From Sphingomonas mucosissima (lineage in GTDB: Bacteria > Pseudomonadota > Alphaproteobacteria > Sphingomonadales > Sphingomonadaceae): 64,000 nt of DNA. A model generated the notes under the pieces. The model did no database searches and was not told the DNA's origin. It worked only from the letters and a program-made list of their open reading frames with translations. The position numbers were made by a program, and so were the translations under genes. Below, one piece after another: positions 47,837 to 56,596 of the stretch (position 1 is the stretch's first letter; every line of letters starts with the position of its first letter). The stretch spans positions 1 through 64,000 of the forward strand of contig NZ_NBBJ01000002.1 of NCBI RefSeq assembly GCF_002197665.1, given 5' to 3'.

Positions 47837-48496
47837 ATGGCAGACCCCGATACTCGCCTGTACGGCATGGCGGATTCCGCCAATCGCCAGGAACCCGCAG
47901 AAAATGGCATGCGCGGTGAGGGGGCGGCGGATCGCGAAACGAAGTATAGTCGCGAGGTGACGACACCTGATCACTCGACCATCGTGGTTGAGGAAGAATC
48001 AGGCGTTGCTTTCGCCGAGGCGAGTGGCGCCGTGACGCCGCCGAGCCATGAAGAAGCGCCGCAGGCCGATGCGGATGCGAATGCGCCGCAGGCTGGTGCG
48101 GATCTGCTCCCGATCCATGCCGAGGCGCCCCCGGTCTTCGCCGATCCGGCGCCAGTGCAGACGAATGTGCAGCCGATCCACGCGGATTTGCCGCGGATCT
48201 ATCCGATTGACGATCGATCCCCTGCTCCCGAAGCGCCGTCGCCGTGGCCCTGGATCGTGGTGGCCGTGGTCACCGGATATCTGGTCGGGAAAAGCCGTCG
48301 CCGCCGGGCCGAAGCGGTGTCTGCCGAAGCCACCAACGCACCGGCCGCGTTGACGCGCCTGCCGGGCGAAGAGGGCAGCTTCGTACAGGTGCGCAACGCC
48401 GGCCTGGAAGAAGTCAGGGACCCGCCAGCGCAATGGTCGCGCATTGACGAGACTTTGGACGAATCCTTCCCCGCCAGCGATCCTCCGGCCTATTGA
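47837..48496 (+). CDS. acidic single-span membrane protein with DETLDESFPASDPPA-like tail
   Basis: 219 residues from the ATG at 47837 (AGGA upstream). The first ~135 residues are acidic, low complexity and Ala/Pro-rich with a degenerate repeat (IHAEAPPVFADPAPV, IHADLPRIYPIDD). One membrane helix follows (PWPWIVVAVVTGYLVGKS), then a basic RRRRAE stop-transfer and a C-terminal segment ending WSRIDETLDESFPASDPPAY, a short tail motif found on several small alphaproteobacterial proteins. Its role is unknown; topology suggests an inner-membrane protein with a long cytoplasmic or periplasmic disordered arm. Confidence 0.65.
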   Translation: MADPDTRLYGMADSANRQEPAENGMRGEGAADRETKYSREVTTPDHSTIVVEEESGVAFAEASGAVTPPSHEEAPQADADANAPQAGADLLPIHAEAPPVFADPAPVQTNVQPIHADLPRIYPIDDRSPAPEAPSPWPWIVVAVVTGYLVGKSRRRRAEAVSAEATNAPAALTRLPGEEGSFVQVRNAGLEEVRDPPAQWSRIDETLDESFPASDPPAY

Positions 48497-48538
48497 TTAG
48501 GCCGGCGCGTTCGCCGGACCGTCAGCTTGGCCCACCAA

Positions 48539-49150
48539 TCAGGCGGTGGGCCACATCATCAGGCTGGTTTCCACCACCCGCTCGAGTTCTGCGCGCGACG
48601 CGCCCGAGCCCGATTGCACCGCCATGCCTTGCAGAATGGCGTAGAGGTAAAGCGTTAGGCTTTCGGGCTCGACATGATCGGGCAGATCGCCGTCCCGTTT
48701 GGCTTGGCGAAAACGTTCGATCAGCGCCTCTTGTGATGACGCGCGCCGCGCGATCACATCGGCCTTGATCGACTCCGCTTCCGCGCCGCACGCGGCCGCG
48801 CTGATCACGCCGAGACACCCCTTGGGATCGCAGGTGCTGGTCTGCGCCTCGATCGCGCCGCGCATGAAATGCTCCGCCACGCCGCGCGCCGTCGGCTGCT
48901 TCAGCGCTTCGCGGGTGTAAGCGAGCTTCTCCGCCTCGTAGAGGTCCAGCGCCTTGTGAAACAAGGCTTCCTTGTTGCCGAACGCGGCGTAGAGGCTCGG
49001 CTTGGTGATGCCCATGGCGTCGGTGAGGTCGGCCATGGAGGCGCCCTCATAACCCTTCGCCCAGAACACGCCCAGCGCCTTGCTCAGCGCCTCATCAACG
49101 CAGAACTCGCGCGGTCGGCCCTTTGCGGGCAGTGGAGCCGTCGATTCCAT
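48539..49150 (-). CDS. TetR/AcrR family regulator
   Basis: 203 residues. The N-terminal HTH is typical (EALSKALGVFWAKGYEGASM, ADLTDAMGITKPSLYAAFGN, KEALFHKALDLYEAEKLAYT). The C-terminal domain (CDPKGCLGVISAAACGAEAE, YLYAILQGMAVQSGSGASRA) is of the TetR_C group that often senses small electrophiles. It is divergent from the VOC-family gene with 112 bp between the starts, so it probably regulates that gene and itself. Confidence 0.88.
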   Translation of the reverse strand: MESTAPLPAKGRPREFCVDEALSKALGVFWAKGYEGASMADLTDAMGITKPSLYAAFGNKEALFHKALDLYEAEKLAYTREALKQPTARGVAEHFMRGAIEAQTSTCDPKGCLGVISAAACGAEAESIKADVIARRASSQEALIERFRQAKRDGDLPDHVEPESLTLYLYAILQGMAVQSGSGASRAELERVVETSLMMWPTA

Positions 49151-49262
49151 AACAATCAGTATATATGCGTTTTTTCCTGCTACTCAAGTTGTGCCTCTAC
49201 GGGCAAGCAACCGTGCGACTACTCCCGCCGTTCTCCCGCGAATACAGGAGACGGATGTGGGT

Positions 49263-49784
49263 ATGATCAAGGGCATCGAACATGTCGGCATCACGGTGCC
49301 ATCGATCGAAGCGGCCGAACGCTTCTTCCAAAGGGCGTTTGACGCCAAGACGCTGTACGCGCTGATCGAGAAAGGCGGGAAGTCGCAGGAAGGCGACGAG
49401 ATGTGCGACAAGAACGGCCTGGAGCCGGGCACGCGGATTGTCGCCATGCGCATGATGCGGATCGCCGACGGAGCGAATGTCGAATTGTTCGAGGTGGAGG
49501 GGGGCCATGGCTCGACCGCCGATGCGCCCAGCCACATGGGCATCCACCATTTCGCCCTTTACGTCGACGATCTCGACGAAGCGGCGGCGCGCTTCCGCGA
49601 TGCCGGTGGCACGATGCGCGAAGGCCCGATCGAGCTTGGCGGCAAGGAAAAGGGTCCGGGCAATCGCTGCTGGTTCGGCGTCACCCCCTGGGGAATGCAG
49701 GTCGAGTTCGTCCACCTGCCGTCCCCCATCGAGCTCGACGATCCGGCAAAAAGCGGCCCGCGCTGGATGCCTGGCGGAGCGTAG
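49263..49784 (+). CDS. VOC (glyoxalase/bleomycin-resistance fold) protein
   Basis: 173 residues from the ATG at 49263. It has two betaalphabetabetabeta modules: KGIEHVGITVPSIEAAERFF (metal-ligand His7) and HMGIHHFALYVDDLDEAAAR, then FGVTPWGMQVEFVHLPSPIE. Conserved His and Glu positions for a divalent metal are present (GIEHVG, ANVELFEVEG, GIHHFA, QVEFVH). Family members include glyoxalases, dioxygenases and epimerases, and the reaction here is not evident. The divergent TetR gene is the likely regulator. Confidence 0.85.
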   Translation: MIKGIEHVGITVPSIEAAERFFQRAFDAKTLYALIEKGGKSQEGDEMCDKNGLEPGTRIVAMRMMRIADGANVELFEVEGGHGSTADAPSHMGIHHFALYVDDLDEAAARFRDAGGTMREGPIELGGKEKGPGNRCWFGVTPWGMQVEFVHLPSPIELDDPAKSGPRWMPGGA

Positions 49785-49904
49785 CTGCCTAACACAAGTG
49801 GCAGCTTACAAGCACGCCGCCCCCCCGTAGAGAGCGCTATCCGGCACCCTTTTGGGTGACCGGGAGAGAGACGTGTTCAACGTCCGCTCCGGGGAGAAAC
49901 AGTT

Positions 49905-52361
49905 ATGTTGCGTTATTCTGCGTCCGTGTTCGCATTGTCCGTCGCAATGCTATCCGCCAGCGCGGCCCTGGCACAGGATGCCGCGTCAGCGACGCCGCCC
50001 TCGCAGGCCGAGCTGGGATCGGATGGCGCAACCAGCGCCAGTGCCGCCGCGCCGGAGCGCAGCCCGCAGGCCGAAGGCGCAGGGAGCGGTGACATCATCG
50101 TCACCGCGCAAAAACGCGAGCAGCGGCTGCAGGACGTGCCGATCGTGGTGTCGGTGCTCAATCAGCAGCAACTCAACGACGCCGGCGTTCGCGACGTCAA
50201 GGATCTGCAGACGATCACGCCCGGCCTGAACGTCACGTCCTCCACCAGCCCGGCGCAGACCTCGATCCGCATCCGCGGCGTCGGCACGGTGGGCGACAAT
50301 CCCGGCCTGGAAAGCTCGGTCGGCACGATCGTTGACGGCGTCTATCGCGCGCGCAGCGGCGTCGCGTTCGGCGACCTCGGTGAGATGGAGCGGGTCGAGG
50401 TGCTGAAAGGCCCGCAGTCGACCCTGTTCGGGAAGAACATGTCGGCCGGCGTCATCAACGTCGTCACCGCGGCGCCCAGCTTTAATCCGTCGGCCGAGTT
50501 CGTCGGCAGCTACGGCAATTATAACGCGTGGACGATCTCGGGCGCAGCCACGGGCGGTCTGATCGGCGATACGGTCGCCGGCCGCATCTTTGCCCTGAAG
50601 CGCGAGCGCGACGGGTTTTGGAAAGTCCGCACCGGTGCCGGCCCGCGGACCAGCGACCGCGCCGACAATGAAAACAACTGGACGGTGCGTGCCCAGCTGC
50701 TGATTCGCCCGACCGACGCGATCAACGTGCGGCTGATCGGTGACTGGTCGGAACGCGACGAGGATTGCTGCGTCAACGCGCCCAGCATTGCCGGTCCCAC
50801 GGCGGCTTTCATCGACGCGCTCGCGCCGGATGCCGGCACGGTGCGCAACGGCGATCCGTTCGACCGCGTCACCTATGCCAATCGCCCGACCGACTTCCGC
50901 ATCCGCGATCGCGGCGTGTCGGGCGAGGTGAATTGGGAACTGAGCGACAGCCTCGATCTGACTTCGATCACCGCCTATCGCTTCTACCGGTCGAACAGCG
51001 GCGTCGACATCGATTATTCGTCCGCCGACCTGTGGTACCGTGGTTCGGACCAGAATTCGAACCAGTTCAAGGTCTTCTCGCAGGAAGCCCGGCTGGCTTA
51101 TAATGGCGAGCGGCTGAAATCGATCCTGGGCGTCTTCTATGCCGATGAGCGGCTGGTCAGCCGGCAGAACACCTTCTTTGGTTCGGATTACGAGCGGTAC
51201 TTCGGGCTGCTGCTGTCGGGCGGCACCAACGGCAACGCCATATCGGCGCTCACCGGACTCCCCGTTGGCACGAACTTCGTGGCGAACACGGGCCAGCTGG
51301 ACACCCATCGCCACCGGGCCAAATCCTTCGCCGTGTTCACGGACAATACGCTGACCATCACCGAAGGTCTCGATCTGACGCTGGGCATCCGTTACACGGA
51401 CGAGGTGAAGAACGCGACCTCGCGTTATTCCAACACATCGCCGGGTAACGCCTGCGCCGCCGCAATCGCGCGCCGTTTGCCGGCCGCTGCGCTTGGCGCA
51501 ATTTGCACGCCCACCGCCGACGCCGCCTTCAACGACGCGACGATCTCGCAGCGCCGGCCGGAAAACCGCTGGGCCGGTTCGGCAAAGCTGCAATATCGCA
51601 TCTCGTCCGAAATCATGGCCTATGGCTCCTACGCCAATGGCTTCAAGTCGGGCGGCTTCAACCTCGATCGTGCGCGGCTTGCCCCTGGTGTGCTCAATCC
51701 CGACACGTCGTTCGCGACGGAAAAGGTGGAAAGCTACGAGCTCGGCACCAAGACGACGCTGTTCAATCGCCGCTTGCTGGCGAACATCGCTGGCTTCTAC
51801 CAGACGTTCGACGATTTCCAGCTCAACACCTATACCGGCGTCAGCTTCGTGGTGACGTCGATCCCCAAGGTCACGTCGAAGGGCGTCGATCTCGACCTGT
51901 TGTTCAACACCGGGATCCAGGGCCTGACGCTGAACGCCGGCGCCACCTATGCGGACACCACCTTTGGCGATTTCCCGCCGCCGCTGCCGAACCTCACGCG
52001 GCTGTCCGGCAATCGCTTGCCCTATGCCGCGAAGTGGAACGTCACCGGCGGCTTCACCTCCAAGCAGCCGATCACCGACGATTTGAACCTGCGCGCATCC
52101 GCCTCGCTGAAATGGTCGTCGCGCTACAACACTGGTTCGAACCTCGATCCGCTGAAGGTGCAGGAGCCGTTCGCGATCCTTAACACCCGCATCGGCATCG
52201 AGCCGGCAAGCGAGGCATGGTCGCTGGAGATCTGGGCGCAGAACCTGACGAACTCGCAATTCTATCAGGTGATCGTGGATCAGCCGCTGCAGCTGGGCAC
52301 CTATGGCGCGTTCCTCGGCCAGCCGCGCCTCTACGGCGTCACCGGCCGCGTGCGCTTCTGA
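49905..52361 (+). CDS. TonB-dependent receptor
   Basis: 818 residues from an ATG with GGGGAG upstream. The signal peptide ends in ALAQD. A TonB-box-like GDIIVTAQKREQRLQDVPI opens the plug, which has IRIRGVGTVGDNPGLESSVG and LKGPQSTLFGKNMSAGVINV; the barrel ends in YGVTGRVRF. The VTAQKREQ type is the large group in sphingomonads linked to uptake of aromatic compounds, terpenoids and other small carbon sources. A strong terminator follows, so it is monocistronic. The next gene, an acyl-CoA-ligase-like fusion, could work on its substrate. Confidence 0.92.
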   Translation: MLRYSASVFALSVAMLSASAALAQDAASATPPSQAELGSDGATSASAAAPERSPQAEGAGSGDIIVTAQKREQRLQDVPIVVSVLNQQQLNDAGVRDVKDLQTITPGLNVTSSTSPAQTSIRIRGVGTVGDNPGLESSVGTIVDGVYRARSGVAFGDLGEMERVEVLKGPQSTLFGKNMSAGVINVVTAAPSFNPSAEFVGSYGNYNAWTISGAATGGLIGDTVAGRIFALKRERDGFWKVRTGAGPRTSDRADNENNWTVRAQLLIRPTDAINVRLIGDWSERDEDCCVNAPSIAGPTAAFIDALAPDAGTVRNGDPFDRVTYANRPTDFRIRDRGVSGEVNWELSDSLDLTSITAYRFYRSNSGVDIDYSSADLWYRGSDQNSNQFKVFSQEARLAYNGERLKSILGVFYADERLVSRQNTFFGSDYERYFGLLLSGGTNGNAISALTGLPVGTNFVANTGQLDTHRHRAKSFAVFTDNTLTITEGLDLTLGIRYTDEVKNATSRYSNTSPGNACAAAIARRLPAAALGAICTPTADAAFNDATISQRRPENRWAGSAKLQYRISSEIMAYGSYANGFKSGGFNLDRARLAPGVLNPDTSFATEKVESYELGTKTTLFNRRLLANIAGFYQTFDDFQLNTYTGVSFVVTSIPKVTSKGVDLDLLFNTGIQGLTLNAGATYADTTFGDFPPPLPNLTRLSGNRLPYAAKWNVTGGFTSKQPITDDLNLRASASLKWSSRYNTGSNLDPLKVQEPFAILNTRIGIEPASEAWSLEIWAQNLTNSQFYQVIVDQPLQLGTYGAFLGQPRLYGVTGRVRF

Positions 52362-52392
52362 TCCCACCGGCCGCTCGGCGGGATGAAGATGG

Positions 52393-52437
52393 AAGGCGGG
52401 CGATCGGGTGGAGAGCCCCGATCGCCCGCCTTCTTTG
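52393..52437 (+). terminator. strong rho-independent terminator
   Basis: AAGGCGGGCGATCGGG (52393-52408) pairs perfectly over 16 bp with 52417-52432, and TTCTTT continues after the stem. It closes the preceding TonB receptor gene. Confidence 0.88.
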
Positions 52438-52533
52438 CGGAGGGATCATCCAAGTTCGGCCTTGCCCTAGCGTCAATCATTCAACACTCATCGCGGCAAG
52501 GCCGCACAGCCGGCGCAGCGAGAGGATAAGGAC

Positions 52534-55218
52534 ATGGAGCAGCAGCCCGCTGGTAGCGTGAACAATCGCCCCTGGCCGGCGGTCGACCTGCCCGAGGCCT
52601 ATCGCATCCTGACCGCGCCCGGCGCGCCGTTCGAAACGCGCGAGGAGGTGATCCGCGGCGTTCGCTTGCGCACCTACGTCAACGCCATGAACGATCTGCG
52701 CCAGGTGTTCGACCTGGGTCGCAGCTGGGGCGATCGCGAGTTCATCATCTATGAGGGCGAACGCCAGACCTATGGCGCGCATTTCCGCGCGGCCGGGCAG
52801 CTCGGCCGGGTGCTCCACGATCGCTTCGGCGTGCGCAGGGGCGATCGGCTGGTGGTCGCCATGCGCAACCTGCCGGAATGGTCGATCGCTTTCTGGGCGG
52901 GCATGTCGATCGGCGCCGTCGTTACCCCGCTTAACGCGTGGGGGCTCGGTGACGAGCTCGCTTATGGCATCAGCAATTCCGGCGCGAAGGTGGCGATCGT
53001 CGACGGCGAACGGCTGGAACGGCTTGCGCCTTATGCCGATGATCTGAAGCTCGACGGCCTCATCTCGGTACGCACTACGGACGATTACGGCACGGCGGCG
53101 GTCCCGCTCGACGATCTGATCGGCCCGCGCGATCGCTACGCCGATCTGCCCGACGATCCGATGCCAGACCCCGGCCTCCACACCGATGATCCCGCCACGA
53201 TCCTCTACACCAGCGGCACAACCGGTCGGCCGAAGGGTGCGCTCGGCACGCACCGCAACGTCCTCACCAACGTGATCTCGATCGCCTTCGGCGCGGCGCG
53301 CGCGACCATCCGCCGCGGCGATCCGCTGCCGGTGCCCGATCCCGAGGCGCCGCAACGGGTGAACCTTTTGCCGGTGCCCTTATTCCACGTCACCGGCACG
53401 AATTCGATGCTGATCCCGACGGTGATCGCCGGGGCCAAGCTCATCCTGATGCACAAATGGAATCCAGAACGCTTCCTGGAGCTGGTCGAGGGCGAACGAG
53501 TCAATTCCACTACGGGCGTGCCGGCAATGGTGTGGCAGGTGCTGGAATCGCTCGATTTCGCCCGCCGCGACCTCTCCAGCCTCGACAGCTATGGCTATGG
53601 CGGCGCCGCGATCGCGCCGGAACTGACGCTGAAGTTCGCGGCGCTGTTCCCGTGGTTCAAGCCGAGCCAGGGCTACGGCGCGACCGAAACCTCCTCAGTC
53701 TCGATCACCAACAGCGCGGAAGATTATCTGCGCCACCCTGACAGCGTCGGCTTGCCGGTCCCGGTCTGCGACGTGAAGGTGGTGGATGAAGGGGGCAACG
53801 AGCTGCCGCGCGGGCAGGCCGGCGAATTGTGGATCCGCGGCCCCAACGTCGTCGCCGGCTATTGGAACAACCCCGACGCGACCGGCCAGAGTTTCACCGA
53901 CGGTTGGTATCACACCGGCGACATCTGCCGCATTGATGCGGAAGGCTTCGTCTACCTCCTCGATCGCGCCAAGGACATGCTGATCCGCGGGGGCGAGAAC
54001 GTCTATTGCGTGGAGATCGAGGACGTTCTCGTCGCCCATCCCGACGTGATGGACGCCGCCGTTGTCGGCCTGCCGCACCGGATCCTTGGCGAAGAAGTCG
54101 GCGCACTGGTGCAGTTGCGTCCCGGCGCCTCTCTCAGCGAGGCGGAGCTGATCGCCCATGCCGCACGCCATCTGGCACCGTTCAAGGTGCCGGTGCGTAT
54201 AGTTGTTCGCACGGAGGAATTCCCGCGCAACGCCAGCGGCAAGACACTGAAGCCGATTTTGAGGGAGGAACTCATCGCCATGCACCCCACCCAAGCCGAT
54301 GAGGCCGTGCCAGCGCCGCAGCCGATCACCCTTGCCGGTGAACAGATCCCGCTTTTGGCAAAGGCGGAGGCGGGAGAATGGGCCGCCACGCCTGAGGAGG
54401 GCCGTGGGCGCGGCAAGCGCATCGGCGCCGCCGTTGCCGCGATCAGTCTCGCCGCGGCGGCTGCCTACCTCGCGCGCGGCGCTGCCCGCCGGGATGAAGA
54501 AATCGGCTATCACCCGCTCGACGTGCCCAAGCCGCTCGCCGAGAACCTTTGGATCGTCGACAGCGGCCCGATCAGCGCCTTCGGGCTGAAGCTGCCGATC
54601 CGCATGACGGTGATCCGGCTACAGGACGGGGGCCTCTGGCTGCATTCGCCCACCCGCTATACGCCTGCTTTGGCCAAAGCGCTCGCTGCGCTGGGGCCGA
54701 TCCGCCATCTGGTCGCGCCGACGCTGGCGCATTGGACCTTTCTGGAGGAATGGCAGCGCGCCTGTCCCGACGCGACCGTCTGGGCCGTGCCGGCGCTGCG
54801 GCAGCGCGCGCAGGTTCAGCAATCTGCCGTGCGGATCGATAACGATCTGGTGGAGGTCGGCCCGCCCGCCTGGGACGCGGAGCTGCAGCAGGGGCTCGTC
54901 CGCGGCGGTGGCGGCTTCGAGGAGGCGTGGTTCTTCCATCGGCCGAGCCGCACGCTGGTGCTGACCGACCTGATCGAAAATCTCGATCCGGCGAAGCTGC
55001 GCCGTGCCACGGCCGCCGTGATGCGTGCGACGCTTGCCACCACCGGCACCACGGGCGTTCACCTGCGGTCCGTCTTGCGCCCGCGTGCCCATGCAGTCCG
55101 CCTGGAGGTGGACAAGATGGTGGCGCTCGCTCCCGAAACGGTGATCTTCGCGCATGGCGACATCTTCCGCGGCCGGGGCACGGCTCAGCTCGCGGCTGCC
55201 TTCGAATGGCTGAAATAG
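52534..55218 (+). CDS. acyl-CoA ligase-like AMP-binding enzyme fused to a DUF4336-like domain
   Basis: 894 residues from an ATG preceded by GAGAGGATAAGGAC. Residues about 30-590 are an ANL-family adenylate-forming enzyme: ILYTSGTTGRPKG (about 222), GYGATETSS, GELWIRGPNVVAGYWNNPDA, YHTGDICRIDAEG, KDMLIRGGENVYCVEIEDVL and the C-terminal catalytic Lys in NASGKTLKPIL. A membrane helix (about 629-650, AAVAAISLAAAAAYLARGA) links it to about 240 residues resembling DUF4336/metallo-beta-lactamase-like proteins (ENLWIVDSGPISAFGLKLPI, LGPIRHLVAPTLAHWTFLEE). It likely activates a carboxylic acid as CoA thioester at the membrane; the second domain could be a hydrolase partner. The fusion with a membrane linker is unusual. 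Confidence 0.82.
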   Translation: MEQQPAGSVNNRPWPAVDLPEAYRILTAPGAPFETREEVIRGVRLRTYVNAMNDLRQVFDLGRSWGDREFIIYEGERQTYGAHFRAAGQLGRVLHDRFGVRRGDRLVVAMRNLPEWSIAFWAGMSIGAVVTPLNAWGLGDELAYGISNSGAKVAIVDGERLERLAPYADDLKLDGLISVRTTDDYGTAAVPLDDLIGPRDRYADLPDDPMPDPGLHTDDPATILYTSGTTGRPKGALGTHRNVLTNVISIAFGAARATIRRGDPLPVPDPEAPQRVNLLPVPLFHVTGTNSMLIPTVIAGAKLILMHKWNPERFLELVEGERVNSTTGVPAMVWQVLESLDFARRDLSSLDSYGYGGAAIAPELTLKFAALFPWFKPSQGYGATETSSVSITNSAEDYLRHPDSVGLPVPVCDVKVVDEGGNELPRGQAGELWIRGPNVVAGYWNNPDATGQSFTDGWYHTGDICRIDAEGFVYLLDRAKDMLIRGGENVYCVEIEDVLVAHPDVMDAAVVGLPHRILGEEVGALVQLRPGASLSEAELIAHAARHLAPFKVPVRIVVRTEEFPRNASGKTLKPILREELIAMHPTQADEAVPAPQPITLAGEQIPLLAKAEAGEWAATPEEGRGRGKRIGAAVAAISLAAAAAYLARGAARRDEEIGYHPLDVPKPLAENLWIVDSGPISAFGLKLPIRMTVIRLQDGGLWLHSPTRYTPALAKALAALGPIRHLVAPTLAHWTFLEEWQRACPDATVWAVPALRQRAQVQQSAVRIDNDLVEVGPPAWDAELQQGLVRGGGGFEEAWFFHRPSRTLVLTDLIENLDPAKLRRATAAVMRATLATTGTTGVHLRSVLRPRAHAVRLEVDKMVALAPETVIFAHGDIFRGRGTAQLAAAFEWLK

Positions 55219-55282
55219 CAGCTGCGCACGGTGCGGCGGGGCATCGCGCCCCGCCGCGTCACACGTTCGGCGCCCCGGCTGA

Positions 55283-56596
55283 CTAGAGGAGCAGGCGGAA
55301 CAGCGCGCCGCCGCCCGGCGCGTCGTGCACCTCCAGCGTCCCGCCATGCGCCACCGCGATCTGCCGTGCCAGGTTCAGCCCCACGCCCGTGCCCTTTGCC
55401 CGCGTGGTGAAGAACGGCAGGAACACTTCCTGCCGCAACTTGGCCGGCACGCCGGGGCCGTTGTCGGCCACTTCGATCATCCCCGGCCGTGCCGCCGCGA
55501 TGGTCAGCGTCACTTCGGGGTCCGGGCGATGCTCGCCGGCAGCCTGGGCGGCATTGCGCAGCAGATTGAGCAGCAATTGCGACAACAGCGCGCGGTCGCC
55601 ATGGATCGTTAGCGCGTCGGTGTTCACGTGCAGCGTCACGTTCGGCCATTCGGCGCGGAACAGGCGGGCGTGCTCCTCGGCGAATTCAGCCGCGGCAAAG
55701 GCATGCTGCACCACCGTCGGCTCGCGCGCGACCACGCGATAGCTGTCGATGAAGTGCCCCAGCCCCTGCGTGCGCCGCGCCAGCGTCATGGCCGCTTCGC
55801 GCGCGTCGGCGATCCGCGCCGCATCCACCGCGTCGTCCGAAAGCAGCGTCGCGGTTGTTTGCGCCAGCGACATGACCGGGGTGAGCGAGTTCAGGATCTC
55901 ATGGGTCAGCACGCGGATGATGTCGGTCTGCGCCGCCATCTCCACCGCATCCAGCGTTTCCTGCACCGGCTGGACGACCACCGCGCGCGTCCGCCGCCCC
56001 AGGCGGTTGAGCGTCGCCTGGCGCACGAGCGTCCGCTTCGCGCGCCCGTCGAGGTTGAGGATCAGCATTTCCTCGCCCGCCGCGTCCTCCTCGGCCAGCC
56101 GCCGGGCAAAGGTCGCGCCGTAGGTGGCGAAATCCTCCGGCCGTACCCCTTCGTGCCGCGTGAACAAGGCGCGCGCCGCCTTGTTGCCCGGCTCCACGCG
56201 GCCGCCATCGATGGTCAGCAGCGCGATCGGCATGTCGTCGATCAGCGCGTCCTTGTAGCGCAGCTCGGCGTCCGTCTGCCCGCGCTGTTCGCGCAGCCGC
56301 CGGATCGTCTCGTTCAGCGCGGTGCCGAGCGTGCCGAACCCTGCGCCACCGGACTCGGGAAAGTGCGCGGCAAAGTCACCGAGCCGCACCGCCTCCAGGA
56401 ACCGCGCCAGTTCGAAGTTGGTGCGCGCGACATGCCGCCACAGGGCTCCAGCGGCCAGCACCGATACGCCGATCGCCACCACCCGCACCATCACCAAAGA
56501 TGGCGTGCGGAACGCCCACACCACCGCCATCAGCGCCAGCAGCAGCACCGATATGCGGAAGATCAGCCCAAGCGTGAAGCGCCGGTCAAAGCCCAT
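55283..56596 (-). CDS. membrane sensor histidine kinase of a sigma-54 two-component system
   Basis: 437 residues from the ATG at 56596. Two N-terminal membrane helices (about 9-28 and 34-52) are followed by a short HAMP-like helix, a PAS-like region (about 110-205), and the kinase core with His232 in the H-box (VLTHEILNSLTPVMSLAQTT), the N-box (LLNLLRNAAQAAGEH), the G1 box (VADNGPGVP) and the G2 box (GTGVGLNLARQIAVAHGGTL). This HEILNSLTPV type is that of NtrY/PrsK-like kinases. The gene overlaps the end of the response regulator gene by 11 nt, so the pair is co-translated. Its divergent target is the efflux operon. Confidence 0.9.
   Translation of the reverse strand: MGFDRRFTLGLIFRISVLLLALMAVVWAFRTPSLVMVRVVAIGVSVLAAGALWRHVARTNFELARFLEAVRLGDFAAHFPESGGAGFGTLGTALNETIRRLREQRGQTDAELRYKDALIDDMPIALLTIDGGRVEPGNKAARALFTRHEGVRPEDFATYGATFARRLAEEDAAGEEMLILNLDGRAKRTLVRQATLNRLGRRTRAVVVQPVQETLDAVEMAAQTDIIRVLTHEILNSLTPVMSLAQTTATLLSDDAVDAARIADAREAAMTLARRTQGLGHFIDSYRVVAREPTVVQHAFAAAEFAEEHARLFRAEWPNVTLHVNTDALTIHGDRALLSQLLLNLLRNAAQAAGEHRPDPEVTLTIAAARPGMIEVADNGPGVPAKLRQEVFLPFFTTRAKGTGVGLNLARQIAVAHGGTLEVHDAPGGGALFRLLL

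Noticed and set aside
49986..52367. 793-codon minus-strand open frame
   Set aside because: Antisense of the TonB receptor, whose signal peptide, plug and terminal Phe are clear.
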